Origin: JBGPIK01 sp041484845
GTDB taxonomy: Bacteria > Desulfobacterota > Binatia > UBA9968
Direction: 5' to 3'
NCBI GenBank assembly: GCA_041484845.1
Contig: JBGPIK010000203.1
Coordinates: 1 to 11,564, forward strand
DNA length: 11,564 bases
Shown: positions 1 through 8,286 of the stretch, piece after piece
How the letters are laid out: each line of letters begins with the position of its first letter
How positions within the stretch are numbered: the stretch's first letter is position 1
Position numbers and translations under genes: made by a program
The notes under the pieces: model-generated
Databases searched by the model: none
The model's input: the letters and a program-made list of their open reading frames with translations, nothing else
What the model was told of the DNA's origin: nothing

Positions 1-1536
1 ATCGGCCGTCTCCGTCGTATAAATCCGCGTTGTCTCTGGGATCTGCTCCTCATCCGGCCCTCCGTTCAACGATTCAAGAAGCACACGCCCCTCGATGTTC
101 TTGGTGTCGCCGACTCCTTTGAGGGCGAGGAGCGTAGGGGTGACGTCCACGTTGCTCGCTGGAATGCGCACCGAGGCGCCGCGCTTGAAATCAACACCCC
201 AGACAATGAAGGTATTGTGAACATCCCAAGGACTCATGCTGCCATGATTACTTATGGAGCCTTTCATCGGACCTGTCGCTCGGGCCGTGTTATAGTCGGT
301 ACCCGCGAAGCCAAACGCGTTTTTGGACGAGCTCCAAGGAAAAGTGAGGACGATGTCGGGGCCGCGCTCGCGATTGAACATATGGATCAACTCCAGCGAA
401 AAGGTGCCCTCTAACGAGCCCAACGCGCTGCCGTCACCAGACTGATTATTTCCCGCCGTAAAGACGGCTCCGACCCATTCCTGAGATAGGAGGAATTTGA
501 CGATTCGCTTAATTCGTTCCGAATTGTGCTGCTTGACGTGCAGCAGCACGGCCCCGCCGCTGCTCGCGCTGACGACGTCATCAGAGTCCGTGCCCGCTTT
601 GAGCCCGACCTTGATGAGTTCGAGATCGACGTTGACACCAAAGACGGAAAGGCCAAAGCCGTGATCCGAAATGAGGAAAATATTGGTCTGGTCGATAAGC
701 CCTAGAGCTTCGAGCTTTTTAAGGATCAGGCCGATGTTTCTGTCATCGTTCTGTAATGTTTCCCGCGCCTCGGGCGATCCAACGCCCAGCACATGCTGAG
801 TATGATCAGGTTCCGACATCCAGGCCAGCACCACGTCGGGCTTTAGTTCGGGAATCACGTACTCTCTCAATACCTCCATCGTCCAGTCAACCGAAGCTTT
901 CTCGGAACCGGATCGACTTGTTCTGGGCGGGGCAGGGCCGAAGCGAGAGAAAATCTCAGTGTTCGCTTTAGGCGGGTAAGCGACGAGCTTTCCCGCCTCA
1001 ATATAGCCATTAACAAGGATGCCAACGCCCTGCGGGGCGCGCGGATTGAGCAGCAGCGCTTGGCCATTAGGCGCTGAGCTGATCGCCGCAAGCTTCATCC
1101 TCCGTGCTTCGAGCAATTCACCGAGACTCTTGACCAAAACCATCTTGCCGCCGGTTACTTCGTCGAGCTTGCGGAGGTTTGCGTAAACATCAGTCGAAAA
1201 CGACCGCGTTGGATTGACCTCGCTTACGTACATGGCGTTGCCGAGGATCCCGTTCGTGCCAGGATAGGTGCCGGTTGAAATCGCCGCCGTGTTAACGCGC
1301 GTCACCGTCGGAAATACGGAATGTCCATTAACATAGTTAACACCTTGCTGCCGCAGCTTATAAATGTTCGGCGTGTCCTCAGGATTGATCGAGTCGGGAC
1401 GGAGCCCGTCGAGAACAAACACCAGATTCAGCCGGGCCTTGCCGGGAAGGGGCTCTGCCGCAACTGACTGGAGCACGGTTAAACATAGCGCGGTGAGAAT
1501 AATCGCAAGTGCTACCAATCGTCTATGGGCATTCAT
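1..1536 (-). CDS. Alkaline-phosphatase-superfamily phosphodiesterase (type I phosphodiesterase/nucleotide pyrophosphatase-like), C-terminus off window
   Basis: An unbroken frame of 512 codons runs off the left edge. It starts at ATG 1536, with an AGAGG-type ribosome site just upstream on the minus strand. Residues 1-27 form a secretion signal (MNAHRR, then a hydrophobic run ending SVAA), so the enzyme is predicted to be exported. The superfamily's two-metal site is visible in order: D43 in VFVLDGLRPD; T79 in FPTVTRVN as the likely nucleophile; D244 and H248 in EPDHTQH; D291 and H292 in ISDHGF; H431 in ISNHGS. TGTYPGTNGILGN follows the nucleophile, as in nucleotide pyrophosphatase/phosphodiesterases. 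By family knowledge these enzymes hydrolyse phosphate mono- or diesters with two zinc-like ions; the substrate cannot be read from sequence. A sulfatase is less likely, because the Cys/Ser-x-Pro-x-Arg formylglycine motif is absent. It is divergent from the binding-protein gene at 1822. Confidence 0.85.
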   Translation of the reverse strand, partial: MNAHRRLVALAIILTALCLTVLQSVAAEPLPGKARLNLVFVLDGLRPDSINPEDTPNIYKLRQQGVNYVNGHSVFPTVTRVNTAAISTGTYPGTNGILGNAMYVSEVNPTRSFSTDVYANLRKLDEVTGGKMVLVKSLGELLEARRMKLAAISSAPNGQALLLNPRAPQGVGILVNGYIEAGKLVAYPPKANTEIFSRFGPAPPRTSRSGSEKASVDWTMEVLREYVIPELKPDVVLAWMSEPDHTQHVLGVGSPEARETLQNDDRNIGLILKKLEALGLIDQTNIFLISDHGFGLSVFGVNVDLELIKVGLKAGTDSDDVVSASSGGAVLLHVKQHNSERIKRIVKFLLSQEWVGAVFTAGNNQSGDGSALGSLEGTFSLELIHMFNRERGPDIVLTFPWSSSKNAFGFAGTDYNTARATGPMKGSISNHGSMSPWDVHNTFIVWGVDFKRGASVRIPASNVDVTPTLLALKGVGDTKNIEGRVLLESLNGGPDEEQIPETTRIYTTETAD

Positions 1537-1821
1537 AAGACCTCTTGTCGCTTGTTCTTCTTTGTAGGGCTGCAAAGCCAAACACCGCCGGCTGGCGAGA
1601 ATCAGTCCAGCATAAAAATAAACGGGAACCGAAAATATGACTGGGTCGGAACCAACCGAGTTCAGCTGCGCGTAAAATATGGCAGGCCGGAGAATGCGGG
1701 TCAAGGGAAAACCCGGGCGCCTTGTATGCGTCCGGGACGTGCGGTATTCGTGGCGCATCGGCTCGCTACGTAGAGATAAATTCTCGGAGTTCCAAGCATA
1801 AGAATCTAACCGGGGGCATCC

Positions 1822-2692
1822 ATGAACGCCGGTCTGAAAACACACTGTTGCGGCACGATCCTACTGTCGCTAATGCTGTTTTTGCCTCCCGCTGTCCTTT
1901 CTCAGGGAAGAAGCCTCAAAAAGATTTATGTCGGCGTCCCCTCCGTAAGCATGGGCAATATCATCATCTTCTTCGCAAAAGAAGCCAAACTCTTTGAGAA
2001 GCACGGCCTGGACGCCGAAGTCGCGCTCACGCAAGGCTCTGGTCTCGCCTCCAAGGCTCTTATCACAGGCAACATTCAGATCTCTCCTATCGCTCCCCCC
2101 ATGGTGATGAACGCCGTGCTCGCCGGTTCGGACCTGGTCATTCTGGGCCATACGATACCGGGTGTGGCTCAATTTCTCATGGTGCGACTCGATATCAAGA
2201 AGACAGAAGCTCTCAAAGGCAAAACTGTCGGGGTAACAACATTCGGATCCTTCGGGGATTTCTTAGTCCGCCACTTGGCCAAGATCAAAGGACTGATTCC
2301 GGACAAAGGTTTTGCGCTGCTGCAAACCGGCGGCGACGTTGAACGGTTGATCGCTCTCAAGCAGGGTAGAATCCAGGCGTCGAACCTTTCTCATCCGGGG
2401 TATATTTTAGCCCAGCGAGCGGGCTTCACGGTGTTTTGGGATTTCTTTAAAGAGGTAGACTATCCCTCTAAACCTGAGCGAAGATACGCTAGCGCGGGAA
2501 TCCTGGGAGTTCTTCGCTAAATATCGCTTGGCCGCCCCTTACCCGAATATCAAAGGCATGAAGACGAGCTACGAATATGTGCGTTTGACGCGGCCCGATG
2601 TGCACAAGCACAAGCCCGAAGAATTCATCGACGCAAGCTTTGTCGAAGAGCTGGACAAAAGCAGTTTCATCAAAAAGCTTTATCAGAACTAG
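1822..2692 (+). pseudogene. NitT/TauT-type ABC transporter substrate-binding protein, internal deletion and frameshift
   Basis: The frame from ATG 1822 gives a signal peptide (residues 1-27, ending AVLSQ) and a periplasmic binding fold of the NMT1/SsuA-like type. Family-typical stretches are FFAKEAKLFEKHGLDAEV, the G-S-G-L-A turn, LKGKTVGVTTFGS, and ERLIALKQGRIQAS. This frame stops at 2518-2520. From about 2462 the next frame continues the same protein, through LSEDTLARESWEFF and PEEFIDASFVEELDKS to TAG at 2690-2692. The joined product is about 289 residues; relatives are usually 310-340. Compared with the second binding protein here (8913-9843), about 43 residues are missing between DYPS and LSED, so the break is best read as a deletion of about 130 bases that also changed frame. 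A single inserted base is the alternative. The only ribosome site seen is a G-run (GGGGG), which is weak. No permease or ATPase gene is adjacent. The ligand is unknown. Confidence 0.8.
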
Positions 2693-2774
2693 CTCAAGCA
2701 AAGAACGTCGAGAGCCTTCATCATGACACAGAGCGGCGTCGCTATCTTATTCTACCTAGTCAACACCCCCCTAA

Positions 2775-2807
2775 CTCCTCGCCTCTGAGGAGGACTGTCT
2801 ACGACAG
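2775..2807. terminator. Two adjacent hairpins between convergent genes
   Basis: CTCCTC (2775-2780) pairs with GAGGAG (2787-2792) across a 6-base loop. CTGTC (2795-2799) pairs with GACAG (2803-2807) across 3 bases, and this second hairpin overlaps the TAG stop of the minus-strand LapA gene. They lie between the 3' ends of two convergent genes, where a bidirectional transcription end would be expected. Neither hairpin is followed by a T-run on either strand, so a classical intrinsic terminator is not shown. Confidence 0.3.
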
Positions 2808-3152
2808 CGTACGATGGGGAAATTCCAACGAAGAAGAATGATGATCCGTCCTTAAATGGGTATTTTCCGCTTCGAGTTCCTGCACCCGCTGTTCGAGATC
2901 GGCCTCCGTTCGTGTCACTCTTCTCACCGCGTGATCTTTTCCGTAGATGGTTACCCGCGAGGAAACGGCTCTGGCCAAATACAAAATCCAGGAAACGAAG
3001 ACGCCGATAAACAGCGACCATACAATGACCAGGTACAGTGGGATGTCTGCGAAAGCATATTCACCGAATCGAACCGTCACGGGAGTCGTATTTTGTGTGG
3101 CAAAGTAGCCGATCGCAATTCCGAAAATCACCCCAAAAAGTAAAACCAACAT
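2799..3152 (-). CDS. LapA-domain (DUF1049) inner-membrane protein
   Basis: A 117-residue protein with the layout of the LapA/YciS family. Membrane segment 1 is residues 1-18 (MLVLLFGVIFGIAIGYF). It is followed by the short conserved stretch NTTPVTVRFG, membrane segment 2 at about residues 39-60 (LYLVIVWSLFIGVFVSW), and a charged cytoplasmic tail. Residues 80-102 of the tail (TEADLEQRVQELEAENTHL) have coiled-coil character. In E. coli LapA belongs to the LapA/LapB system that tunes lipopolysaccharide synthesis through LpxC turnover. Whether this copy does so is inference, since no LapB-like tetratricopeptide gene is in view. The start has a strong ribosome site (GGGAGG, 7 bases upstream). It lies 64 bases downstream of the AsmA-family gene on the same strand, so the two may be co-transcribed. 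The last 15 residues (HHSSSLEFPHRTLS) look unconserved. Confidence 0.8.
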   Translation of the reverse strand: MLVLLFGVIFGIAIGYFATQNTTPVTVRFGEYAFADIPLYLVIVWSLFIGVFVSWILYLARAVSSRVTIYGKDHAVRRVTRTEADLEQRVQELEAENTHLRTDHHSSSLEFPHRTLS

Positions 3153-3216
3153 AAAGATTCCTCCCTTCTATCACAGAGCCGCTTAAACTTCCTTCGTTAT
3201 CTTGGCAGTTGTCGGT

Positions 3217-5286
3217 TCATGGCGTCGCGCCCGCGCGATATTGCGCGCTTGCTCGATTGTCGGGAACGGTCTTTGCTCCGTCCATTTTGTAAAAGTCTTT
3301 GGGGACCACTGCGTACGGATCCTTCTTCTGCACTCCGGCGATCAATGCACCGCAGTCCACGTCCTGTCCCAACCCGAGGTCCCTGGGTTGGATGGGACTG
3401 AGAACAAGCATCACGAGCACGTTGAAGATCTTGGCAACCAGCGATTCAGTCCCAATCTTGATCGGATCCGGAAAGGCCGAGACGTTCTTGAGACTTCCGT
3501 TCACACGAATAAACGAACGAAGACTGAACGGGCTGAAATCTTTCGGGACCGGTGTCAAAACAATGTCGAGCTTTTCGTTCCGGAGATCGATCTTTCCATC
3601 GCCGGAAATGACCGAATTGGCCGTATCGAAAATGAGGGTTTGAACGTCCATCTGTCCATCCTTTCCCTGGAGATCTAACAAGGCACAGCGGATGGGGATG
3701 GGCTTGTCACCCCGAACGACCACGCCCACCGCACGAGCGACGTTGAGTCCGGCCAGCCGAACGAGGAGATCGCTGATCTCCCCGCCTGACATCACCAGGA
3801 AGGTGTTACCGGAGGCGGTCGCCATCAATTCGCGAAAGGATTCGCCGGTCCCCGCAAGAGTGATTCGTCCGCCGATAGGGCCGACGGTTTTTTCAGCGAA
3901 CGAGCTCTTCGGGATTAATCGTTTCAGGTCCAACTGGCGGAGCCGAGCATCGATCTTGACTTTCGAAGGCCGCTTCGATCCATCGAATGTGCTGTAGATT
4001 TCGATTCAACCATTGGCAACTCCGAAAACCGTTGGCTCGAACTTCAAAACTCCATCGTTCAAGCTCAATTTCGCGTTGAGGTCGTCGATGGGGAGATTGG
4101 GCGCGAGAATTTGCTTGGCGCGCAACCGAACATCCGCGTCCATAGCTCGCAAACGCTCCAGGTCGTAGCGTTGATCTGGAAATATTCGGTCGCTTTCCTT
4201 TTCAGCGGCGGCGGGCTTTGGTTGCTCCTCGGAAGCTTTCTCGCTTTCCTTTGTTCCTGGCTTCCCGCCGATGAATCCGGCCAAATCCTTAAAATCGAGG
4301 AGGTTGGAGACAAGATCGGCCTTCATCACGTGGCGCTTCGGTGCTGTGTCGACTCGGATGTTGCCAGATAGATCGCTATTGCCCACCTTCCCGGAAAAAT
4401 TTGAAAATGACCAAATATTCGCTTTGTGGTTTAAGTGGCCTTTAAGCCTGTAAGGAGGCGTCGATGGAAACACGAGGCGAATGAGAGGGAAGAGATTCGC
4501 CATATCGTCTCCTTGACTATCAAGCGTGACGTCTTCCCCTTTCATCGCCATGGGCTCAGTCAGTCTGCCATTGATTTTTGCTTTGACTTTTCCAACGCCG
4601 AGGTTGATCTGCAGAGGGTATGGCTCCTTCGAACTCCTCAGGTTTTGGTAAGAACCTCCGTCCAAAGATCAAGTCAGCGGCAATTTCTGATAGGTGCCTT
4701 CCGCCTTGAGCTTGACCGGCTCCTCCAGAAATCCTGCACCTTCCGCCTCAGCGAGCTTCAATTCTAGCTGGGTATTGGTTTCCTGATTGGTAAACAGTAA
4801 TGAACCGTCTTTTATGATGAGTTTTTCGATGATAGGAAATTCGGTGCGCTTCTCTGGTACCACGGGCTCGGTCACTGCAGGAGCTGTGCGAAACTCCCAA
4901 TTTGTCGCGCCGTCGGAATTTTTTTCCAGAATCACCTTGGCTTGTGAAATAGTTACGGCGGGAAGCACCACATGGAAGTTCCTGAGGAGCTGCCAGAGAT
5001 CTATCTGGACGTCGACGAGTCCGATTTCAGCCATCTGTGGCCGTTTGCTCCACCGAGCGTTCTCGAATTGTATCTGGCTCGCGCGCACTCTAGAGATCCA
5101 GCCGAGATCCACTTTGAGATCCCCATTGATGCTAAGTTGCCGTCCCGTGGCCTTGCTGACTCCTGCCGATATGTAATGCTTCGCCTTGTTCACATCCAGA
5201 GTCGCAATGAAAACCACCGCCGCGATGACGACAATGCCAAAAATAGAAACCACCCAAATCAAAGCGTGATGCTTTCGCTTGGTCAT
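3217..5286 (-). pseudogene. AsmA-family outer-membrane assembly/lipid-transport protein interrupted by two in-frame TGA codons
   Basis: One reading frame of 690 codons, ATG at 5286 to TGA at 3217-3219, about the usual AsmA length. It is cut only by TGA at 4669-4671 (codon 206) and TGA at 4006-4008 (codon 427). Homology continues without frame change across both: KLPLT-stop-SLDGGSYQNL and FGVANG-stop-IEIYSTFDGS. Residues 8-30 are a single N-terminal membrane anchor. Next comes the AsmA N-domain (ATGRQLSINGDLKVDLGW; NARWSKRPQMAEIGLVDVQI), a low-complexity linker (SEKASEEQPKPAAAEKESD) at about residues 300-320, and the C-terminal AsmA_2-like region ending in DFYKMDGAK. By family knowledge AsmA proteins are periplasmic, anchored at the inner membrane, and help deliver phospholipid or fold outer-membrane proteins. 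As written, only a 205-residue N-terminal piece would be made. TGA also ends the oxidase genes here, so general TGA recoding is unlikely. The ribosome site is weak (GGCGG). Confidence 0.82.
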
Positions 5287-5594
5287 AACGCGCCGCCGTT
5301 TTCGTGAGCCCTCTTATACATAAATGGTTGCGCAAAAGGCGTACCACCAGATATCGGCAGGGAAAATCGAGGAAATCGGCGGTTTTGTCCCAAGCTTCAT
5401 CAAGCTTTTGAATAATTTCGCCTGTGATTCTAGTATGCTGTGAATTTGGAATATCTCGGTGCTGTAGGGGATTGTAAGAAATGTCGGAAATTACCTACAG
5501 GGAAAAAATCGACTTTATATTTAAATTTTACGGTGCCTAGCCCAGGAACCTTGTGCGTATTTAGTCCCCTTTTTAGCCCTCGGCTGCTCTCACT
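5287..5594. other. Gene-free spacer
   Basis: 308 bases between the AsmA-family start and the end of the Hcp-like frame. It holds an AT-rich run (about 5514-5531), two AAGCTT palindromes 4 bases apart near 5391-5406, and a 7-base inverted repeat, CTGTAGG at 5462-5468 and CCTACAG at 5494-5500. The promoter of the minus-strand AsmA/LapA pair should lie here, but no convincing -35/-10 pair was found. No RNA gene is recognised. Confidence 0.4.
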
Positions 5595-5924
5595 TTAAAT
5601 TGATTTGTTCGCCTGCAGGTCCCAACCCGCGTTGATCGGCACATCAAGTGAACCGTCGGGTTTCGTCAATCTGTATTCCACTTCGATTTTCGCGAAGCGC
5701 ACTCTTACCTGATCCATCGGCGGCTCGTCGGAGGGCACATTGCTAGCGGTCTGATATGACGCCACGGTGACGTCAGTTAATGTCCATTTGAGAAATTCGA
5801 GCACCCCGCCGCCAGGGCGACGTACGGTGCCGGGATCGTCGAAAGCAACGATCTTTCCCGGAAGGTCTAGATGGCAACGGCGAACCGGCCCCTTGCATCT
5901 ATGAAGGTGAAATATTTCCTTCAC
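5595..5924 (-). pseudogene. hcp: C-terminal remnant of an Hcp1-family type VI secretion tube protein
   Basis: From about 5828 to the TAA at 5595-5597 the minus strand encodes a good match to the C-terminal half of Hcp1-family proteins: TVRRPGGGVLEFLKW, LTDVTVASYQT, MDQVRVRFAKIEVEY, KPDGSLDVPINAGWDL and QANKSI. In the family these are the last beta-strands of the ring-forming tube subunit, with the usual VSSYQT and KIEVEY positions. The first half of Hcp (about 80 residues) is absent. The frame is open upstream to a GTG at 5922-5924, which overlaps the TGA of the oxidase subunit I gene (GTGA), giving a possible 109-residue product. Its first 32 residues (KEIFHLHRCKGPVRRCHLDL and on) match nothing I recognise, and no good ribosome site is seen. 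A truncated remnant joined to the operon end by deletion is more likely than a coupled gene. No other type VI secretion gene is in the window. Confidence 0.65.
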
Positions 5925-7567
5925 CAGGCTCGTAGCCCGGCGGACGAGAGGTTGGCGTGACGGACCAAATCCGCCAGGGGCGGCCCATAGGAAATCAAGA
6001 TCAAAACGACCGTCGCCACGAGCCAAGGTTTCCACGTATCCAACCATTGCGGAGTTTCTTGGAGATCGCGTACGGCCTCCGCCACCGGCATGTCCACGGG
6101 GTGCGTCAACTTGGGCGACGCGAACACGGTACCCAGGATGACAATGAAATAAAGCGCGAGACTGACCCACACTAAGACGCCCCCGAGAGCCGCCAGGATC
6201 AACCAAGGGTTCCACGCGGAAGAGAGATAAGGAGCGGCGCCGAGCATAGTGCGGCGCGGAACGCCGAAACGAAGCCCCAGGAGATGATGACTGCCGGAGA
6301 AAAGCAGCATTCCGATAATCCATAGCCAAACTTGCGCCTGAGCCGTGCGCGCGCTCCACAGCTCTCTTCCGGCAAGTTTCGGAATGAGCCAGTAAGTGAT
6401 TCCGATAAAACTCAACGTGACCGTCGTGGCGAGAGTGAGGTGAAAGTGACCGACAATCCATAAAGTGTCGTGCACCACGAGGTCTACATTGTAAGAGGCG
6501 TTGATGATACCGCCGATGCCGCCGAAGGCAAACGTCACTATTGCCAATGCCTGCGCGGAGAAGGAGGGATCTTTCCATGGTAGTTTCCAGATCCAGCCGA
6601 AGAGCCCGGTTCCTCCGCGGGCGCGGCCACCCAGCTCCAGCGATGCGATCACGGTAAAGGCCGTAAGCAGGCTGGGAAACGTGACGCCATAGGTCAAGAG
6701 CATCTGGAAAGCCTTCCACTTCGGCGCTATTCCCGGGTCGGCAAACTGATGGTGCAGGCCCACCGGAATCGAGAGCACGAGAAAAAGCCAGAAGGCCAGA
6801 CGTGACAGGGGGTCGCTGAAAACTTTGCCTCCCGCCTGTTTCGGCAGCATGCCGTACCAGGAAACGTAGGCAGGCAGGAGCCAGAAGTAAACGATCGGAT
6901 GGCCCGTGAACCAGAAGAGCGTTCTGGCAAGCAACGGATCGGTTCCTTGGACGAGATCTAAAGACCAAGGAATGAGAAGGATCAACATCTCGGCCGCGAT
7001 TCCCAAAGAAGCGATCTGCCACATCACCATCGTCAGCACCGAGCCGAACGCGATGAAGGGAGTGCGCGCGCCCGGATGTGTCGCGCGCCACGCGGCGAGA
7101 GTAAAGTAAAGGCCAACCCCCTCGATCCAGGAACCGACGACGATCAACGTCAAGCCGATGTAGAAAAGTGAGCTCGCCTTGAGCGGCGGGTAAAAAGTGT
7201 AGAGCACGGTGGCGTTGTCCAAGAGGAGCGGCGCCGCCGCCAGCGCCAGCCCCGCGACCATCAGCGCGAGCCCCGAAATATTGACCCAGGGAAAGCGAAG
7301 CTTCGTTTCCAAGCTTTGCACCGTGGTGAAAGTAAGAAAACCGGTAATAAAAAAAGTGGTGTAGACGAGGGCGTTAAGAACGCCATGAAGAGTCAGTCCC
7401 TGATAATAGCTCTTGATGCCCGGCGCGAGCTTGCCGTAGAGGTCGACCCCGGTGTGTTCCAACACTTGAAGCGGCCCGAACCAGCTGCCGAGAAAAAGCG
7501 CGCCCAGGGCGATCCCGATATGCCAGGCTGTGAGTCTCTCCTCCAGGCGAAAGAGCTTCTCGGGCAT
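5921..7567 (-). CDS. cbaA: ba3-type cytochrome c oxidase subunit I
   Basis: Catalytic subunit of a heme-copper oxygen reductase of the B (ba3) class, 548 residues; the Thermus ba3 subunit is 562. It reduces oxygen to water and pumps protons across the cytoplasmic membrane. All metal ligands are present: low-spin heme H61 (LTLHGVLN) and H376; high-spin heme H374 (VGHFHLTLA); CuB H223, H272 and H273 (TGHPIVYFWLLP and LHHQFADPG), with Y227 in place for the His-Tyr cross-link. The order and spacing of these motifs, with short loops, indicate class B rather than class A. About 13 hydrophobic segments are visible. ATG 7567 was chosen over the longer upstream frame because the family N-terminus begins MPEKLFRLEERLTAWH and AGAGAGG lies just ahead, 11 bases after the subunit II stop. 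It ends in TGA at 5921-5923, with family-like C-terminus SAGLRAW. Confidence 0.95.
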   Translation of the reverse strand: MPEKLFRLEERLTAWHIGIALGALFLGSWFGPLQVLEHTGVDLYGKLAPGIKSYYQGLTLHGVLNALVYTTFFITGFLTFTTVQSLETKLRFPWVNISGLALMVAGLALAAAPLLLDNATVLYTFYPPLKASSLFYIGLTLIVVGSWIEGVGLYFTLAAWRATHPGARTPFIAFGSVLTMVMWQIASLGIAAEMLILLIPWSLDLVQGTDPLLARTLFWFTGHPIVYFWLLPAYVSWYGMLPKQAGGKVFSDPLSRLAFWLFLVLSIPVGLHHQFADPGIAPKWKAFQMLLTYGVTFPSLLTAFTVIASLELGGRARGGTGLFGWIWKLPWKDPSFSAQALAIVTFAFGGIGGIINASYNVDLVVHDTLWIVGHFHLTLATTVTLSFIGITYWLIPKLAGRELWSARTAQAQVWLWIIGMLLFSGSHHLLGLRFGVPRRTMLGAAPYLSSAWNPWLILAALGGVLVWVSLALYFIVILGTVFASPKLTHPVDMPVAEAVRDLQETPQWLDTWKPWLVATVVLILISYGPPLADLVRHANLSSAGLRAW

Positions 7568-7578
7568 GGTCCCTCTCT

Positions 7579-8043
7579 TTAGGAGCGCCGCTCCACGATC
7601 ACTTTTCCGAACATGGTGTGATGCGCCAAGCCACAGTACTCGTGACACCAGAAACGGTATTCGCCGGGCTCGTTGAAGCGGGCCGTGGTCTTGGTTACCT
7701 GACCTGGAAAAACCATGACGTTGACGTTGGTGCGCTCGATCAACAAGCCGTGCAGCAGATCGGCGCTGGTGACGAAGAAGGTCACCGTCGAGCCGGCCGG
7801 GATTTTGATCTCATTGGGCGCGAAAGACCAAATCTGAGCCCGCATGTATACGTCGTAGCGGCCGGGCCCGCGCTGTACCACGGCAGGGGCGGCACGATCC
7901 ATGCCCGGCGGACCCGGCTCATCGCCGGGCAAGCTGAAGCCGTGGAAGGCGCTGGCCGCGACGGCGAGCAAAAACAGAACGAGAATAACCCCGCTCGCCA
8001 CCATCCACCACTTTTCATAGGGATGGACTCTAAAACCATTCAT
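7579..8043 (-). CDS. cbaB: ba3-type cytochrome c oxidase subunit II (CuA)
   Basis: A 154-residue membrane-anchored CuA domain that takes electrons from cytochrome c and passes them to the heme b of subunit I. One N-terminal transmembrane helix (residues about 13-34) is followed by a periplasmic cupredoxin fold. The CuA ligands are all visible: H98 (DLLHGLLIE), then C133, E135 (backbone carbonyl ligand), C137, H141 and M144 in WCHEYCGLAHHTMFGK. The short, single-helix form and the GEYRFWCHEYCGLAHHTMFG block match the Thermus CbaB type, not the two-helix subunit II of aa3 oxidases. It starts at ATG 8043, overlapping the TGA of the upstream small subunit (ATGA), so translation is probably coupled. 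Residues 40-55 (GDEPGPPGMDRAAPAV) form a Pro-rich linker between helix and cupredoxin. Confidence 0.95.
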   Translation of the reverse strand: MNGFRVHPYEKWWMVASGVILVLFLLAVAASAFHGFSLPGDEPGPPGMDRAAPAVVQRGPGRYDVYMRAQIWSFAPNEIKIPAGSTVTFFVTSADLLHGLLIERTNVNVMVFPGQVTKTTARFNEPGEYRFWCHEYCGLAHHTMFGKVIVERRS

Positions 8044-8162
8044 TGCGTCGCGCCCCTAAGCAACAGCGTAAGGTAAACGGTACCCCATAAAACCACGATG
8101 GCTAGGGCGAAGATGACAAGAACCGCGAGAGTGCCCTTCGGTTTAGGAAGCGGATCTTCCAT
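8040..8162 (-). CDS. cbaD: ba3-type cytochrome c oxidase small subunit IIa
   Basis: A 40-residue protein with one transmembrane helix (residues 11-35). A charged, Pro-rich N-terminus (MEDPLPKPKGTLAVLVIF) leads into a hydrophobic run that ends LWGTVYLTLLLRG. Length, the KPKG-hydrophobic start and the R-G end resemble Thermus CbaD, the subunit IIa that supplies a helix replacing the second helix of normal subunit II. Its position directly before the CuA gene and the ATGA overlap with it support this. ATG 8162 was chosen because the longer frame (from 8228) adds 22 residues with no family resemblance. GAGGG lies 13 bases upstream, a rather long spacing. It is easily missed by gene callers because of its size. 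Confidence 0.85.
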   Translation of the reverse strand: MEDPLPKPKGTLAVLVIFALAIVVLWGTVYLTLLLRGATQ

Positions 8163-8257
8163 ATTGAGACTGCTGCCCTCAAAAGAAGCACAAACGATCC
8201 GCTGATGCGCGCGCGTCGCAACTATCAAGTCCGGATGAGTGCGCTCTGAGCCCCGCC

Positions 8258-8286
8258 AAAATAAGCCGAACTTGTGACGAGGTCAA
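8258..8286 (-). promoter_or_regulatory. Candidate sigma-70-type promoter of the oxidase operon
   Basis: On the minus strand TTGACC (8286-8281) is followed, after a 17-base spacer, by TATTTT (8263-8258). It matches 5/6 and 4/6 of the consensus at ideal spacing. Transcription would start near 8251, about 90 bases ahead of the small-subunit ATG. The -35 box overlaps the stop codon of the TctC-like remnant. This is pattern matching only. Confidence 0.4.

Noticed and set aside
3202..3678. 158-codon plus-strand frame opposite the AsmA-family gene
   Set aside because: Antisense shadow of a strongly recognised coding frame; no family match.
4640..4671. TGA at AsmA codon 206 read as selenocysteine, with a small AGGTT/AACCT stem just after it
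   Set aside because: The stem is short, AsmA proteins are not redox enzymes, the second TGA would need its own element, and no selenocysteine machinery is visible.
5595..7091. A single long minus-strand frame of 498 codons across the oxidase subunit I gene
   Set aside because: Its first two thirds are the out-of-frame shadow of subunit I and look like no protein family. Only the part after about 5828 (Hcp-like) is meaningful.
7618..8076. 152-codon plus-strand frame opposite oxidase subunit II
   Set aside because: Antisense shadow of the CuA gene, whose ligands are all intact on the minus strand.
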